Below are positions 62,379 through 64,000 of a DNA stretch of 64,000 nt, piece by piece. The DNA lies in NCBI RefSeq assembly GCF_900156785.1, contig NZ_FTOP01000005.1, positions 1 through 64,000 of the forward strand, in the 5' to 3' direction. A program made the position numbers and the translations under genes. The stretch comes from Belliella pelovolcani (GTDB taxonomy: Bacteria > Bacteroidota > Bacteroidia > Cytophagales > Cyclobacteriaceae). Below the pieces are notes generated by a model that was not told the origin of the DNA, did no database searches, and was given only the letters and a program-made list of their open reading frames with translations. Each line of letters opens with the position of its first letter. Position 1 is the first letter of the stretch.

Positions 62379-63590
62379 ATGTTATACCCGATTTTTGAAT
62401 ATTTCGACAAAGTATTGGATATCCCTGGCACCGGGGTGTTTCGCTATATCTCCTTCAGGGCAGGGATGGCGGCACTCTTGTCATTGATCATCACGATTAC
62501 TTTTGGAAAAAACATCATCGATTGGATTCGCAATAAGCAGATTGGCGAGACGGTAAGAGACCTCGGTCTAGAAGGTCAGCAAGAGAAAAAAGGTACCCCA
62601 ACCATGGGCGGATTGATGATCATGGCCGGTATCATCATTCCTACTTTGCTTTTTGCCAATGTCAATAATGTTTACATCATTCTTTTGCTGATTACTACCG
62701 TTTGGTTGGGCGGAATAGGCTTTTTGGATGATTATATCAAAGTATTTAGGAAAAATAAGGATGGACTTGCAGGTAGGTTCAAGATTGTGGGTCAGGTTGT
62801 CATTGGGATAGTAGTAGGTGCTACACTGTACTTTCACGATGGCGTAGTGGTAAGAGAGTTTACCAATCCAGTATCTATCGAGGAAGGTGTTGTAGAGACA
62901 CCTGCCTTCAAAGACGTGAAGACAATGAAGACCACCATCCCATTTATGAAAAACAATGAGCTCAATTATGAGCGCATATTTGGATTCTTGGGTGAGGCTG
63001 CTACACCTATTTTCTACATCCTGATCGTGATTTTCATTGTGACTGCGGTATCCAACGGAGCCAATATCACAGATGGAATAGATGGATTGGCCGCAGGGAC
63101 TTCGGCCATCATAGGGCTCACCATTGCAATCTTTGCCTACATATCTGGCAACGCCATTTTCTCCCAATACCTGAATGTCTTTTTCATTCCTAATTCTGGT
63201 GAGTTGGTGATTTTCTGTGCGGCTTTTGTCGGAGCTTGTGTAGGTTTCCTTTGGTACAACGCTTACCCAGCGCAGGTGTTTATGGGAGATACAGGAAGCT
63301 TGATGCTGGGTGGTGTGATTGCAGTATTGTCTTTGACGCTGAGAAAGGAACTGTTGATTCCTGTTTTGTGTGGGATTTTCGTGATTGAGAATGCTTCTGT
63401 GATTATCCAGGTGTCCTATTTCAAATACACCAAAAAGAAATATGGTGAAGGTAGAAGGGTCTTTTTGATGTCCCCATTACACCACCATTATCAAAAGAAA
63501 AATATTCATGAAGCTAAGATTGTGACCAGATTTTGGATCATCGGGATCCTATTGGCGATCATCACCTTAGCAACTTTGAAATTGAGATAA
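62379..63590 (+). CDS. mraY: phospho-N-acetylmuramoyl-pentapeptide transferase
   Basis: 403 residues and ten membrane spans. It makes lipid I from UDP-MurNAc-pentapeptide and undecaprenyl phosphate. It shows [26 protein letters not shown] (with the catalytic DD) and [15 protein letters not shown], plus the C-terminal [14 protein letters not shown] motif. The loop with a ~45-residue insert (VVREFTNPV ... NYERIFGF) is longer than in E. coli, as in other Bacteroidota. Confidence 0.96.
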   Translation: MLYPIFEYFDKVLDIPGTGVFRYISFRAGMAALLSLIITITFGKNIIDWIRNKQIGETVRDLGLEGQQEKKGTPTMGGLMIMAGIIIPTLLFANVNNVYIILLLITTVWLGGIGFLDDYIKVFRKNKDGLAGRFKIVGQVVIGIVVGATLYFHDGVVVREFTNPVSIEEGVVETPAFKDVKTMKTTIPFMKNNELNYERIFGFLGEAATPIFYILIVIFIVTAVSNGANITDGIDGLAAGTSAIIGLTIAIFAYISGNAIFSQYLNVFFIPNSGELVIFCAAFVGACVGFLWYNAYPAQVFMGDTGSLMLGGVIAVLSLTLRKELLIPVLCGIFVIENASVIIQVSYFKYTKKKYGEGRRVFLMSPLHHHYQKKNIHEAKIVTRFWIIGILLAIITLATLKLR

Positions 63591-63591
63591 A

Positions 63592-64000
63592 ATGAGCAAA
63601 AAGATAGTCATACTAGGCGCAGGCGAAAGCGGATTGGGAGCAGCATTGCTCGCCAAGCAGCAGGGCTATGCCGTGTGGGTATCTGATATGGGCAATATCT
63701 CTGAGTCTCGCAAAGTACAGCTCCATGCTGCTAATATTCCATTTGAAGAAGGGAAGCATACTGAAGCAGAAATCCTCAGTGCGGATGAAATTATCAAAAG
63801 TCCGGGGATTCCCAATAAAGCTCCAATCGTCAAACTAGCCTTAGAAAAAGGAATTCCGGTGATTGATGAGTTGGAGTTTGCTGCTAGGTATTCCAAGGGA
63901 AAAGTGATTGCCATCACAGGCACTAATGGTAAGACGACGACTACGCTATTGACCTATCATCTTCTTCAGAAAGCTGGATATGATGTTGGCCTAGCGGGGA
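63592..64000 (+). CDS. murD: UDP-N-acetylmuramoylalanine-D-glutamate ligase (partial, cut by window end)
   Basis: The first 136 residues are visible. Rossmann-like start SKKIVILGAGESGLGAALLAKQQGY, the KSPGIPN segment and the ATP loop GTNGKTTTTLLTYHLL are all MurD features. It starts at ATG 63592, 1 bp after mraY. The C-terminal two thirds lie beyond the window. Confidence 0.95.
   Translation, partial: MSKKIVILGAGESGLGAALLAKQQGYAVWVSDMGNISESRKVQLHAANIPFEEGKHTEAEILSADEIIKSPGIPNKAPIVKLALEKGIPVIDELEFAARYSKGKVIAITGTNGKTTTTLLTYHLLQKAGYDVGLAG

Noticed and set aside
1-64000. rRNA, tRNA or riboswitch genes
   Set aside because: I scanned the gene-free stretches for tRNA-like cloverleafs and conserved rRNA words and saw none. 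Short structured RNAs could still be missed by eye.

Overview
The window looks like chromosomal DNA of a Bacteroidota bacterium, most likely order Cytophagales (Cyclobacteriaceae/Algoriphagus-like). The evidence is a SusC/SusD outer-membrane pair, many SPII lipoproteins, a DUF5686 TonB-plug-like protein, TAnnTTTG-type -7 promoter elements, a DnaQ-DnaE fusion polymerase and the Bacteroidota form of DnaJ. The placement rests on gene content read by eye, not on a search. No rRNA, tRNA, prophage or CRISPR array was recognised.

Region 1 (1-18.9 kb) is mostly housekeeping. It holds lipA, an OsmC protein, a sigma factor/anti-sigma-like membrane protein/FKBP lipoprotein operon, sdaA, a upp-antiporter-membrane protein operon on the minus strand, an OmpA-like porin, an M42-type peptidase, hpt, adk, obg, grpE-dnaJ, two hypothetical proteins, dps and an orphan histidine kinase. 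Region 2 (19-38.8 kb) has a DUF5686 protein and then a 16-kb outer-membrane locus: SusC, SusD, three very large tandem FG-GAP/VCBS-ASPIC/UnbV lipoproteins with a small lipoprotein between the first two, and a vanadium-haloperoxidase/PAP2-like lipoprotein with all seven vanadate-pocket residues. The locus lacks glycosidases and a local regulator, so its substrate is unknown.

Region 3 (39-46.7 kb) has a DUF6364/PIN toxin-antitoxin pair, rsmG, dnaE (with an N-terminal proofreading exonuclease domain), trxA and a DUF502 membrane protein. Region 4 (46.7-55.4 kb) is an AT-rich accessory island. Three secreted-protein operons each follow a copy of the same ~110-bp leader containing a (CTTT)n tetranucleotide tract (n = 4, 4, 5). 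Two of the operons pair a tiny secreted four-cysteine peptide with a DUF4221-like beta-propeller lipoprotein, and strong hairpins sit 9-16 nt before three downstream lipoprotein starts. The second and third leaders belong to a ~380-bp duplicated block. The island also holds a REP-associated tyrosine transposase surrounded by composite palindromic repeats, and a stray 100-bp copy of the 3' end of the neighbouring thioredoxin-like gene.

Region 5 (55.4-64 kb) has a TlpA-like lipoprotein on the minus strand and then the start of the division/cell-wall cluster: mraZ (with three 10-bp MraZ boxes upstream), rsmH, an ftsL-like gene, ftsI (PASTA type), murE, mraY and a murD cut by the window edge. The most novel-looking material is Region 4 (repeat-led peptide/lipoprotein modules) and the SusCD/UnbV/haloperoxidase locus of Region 2.
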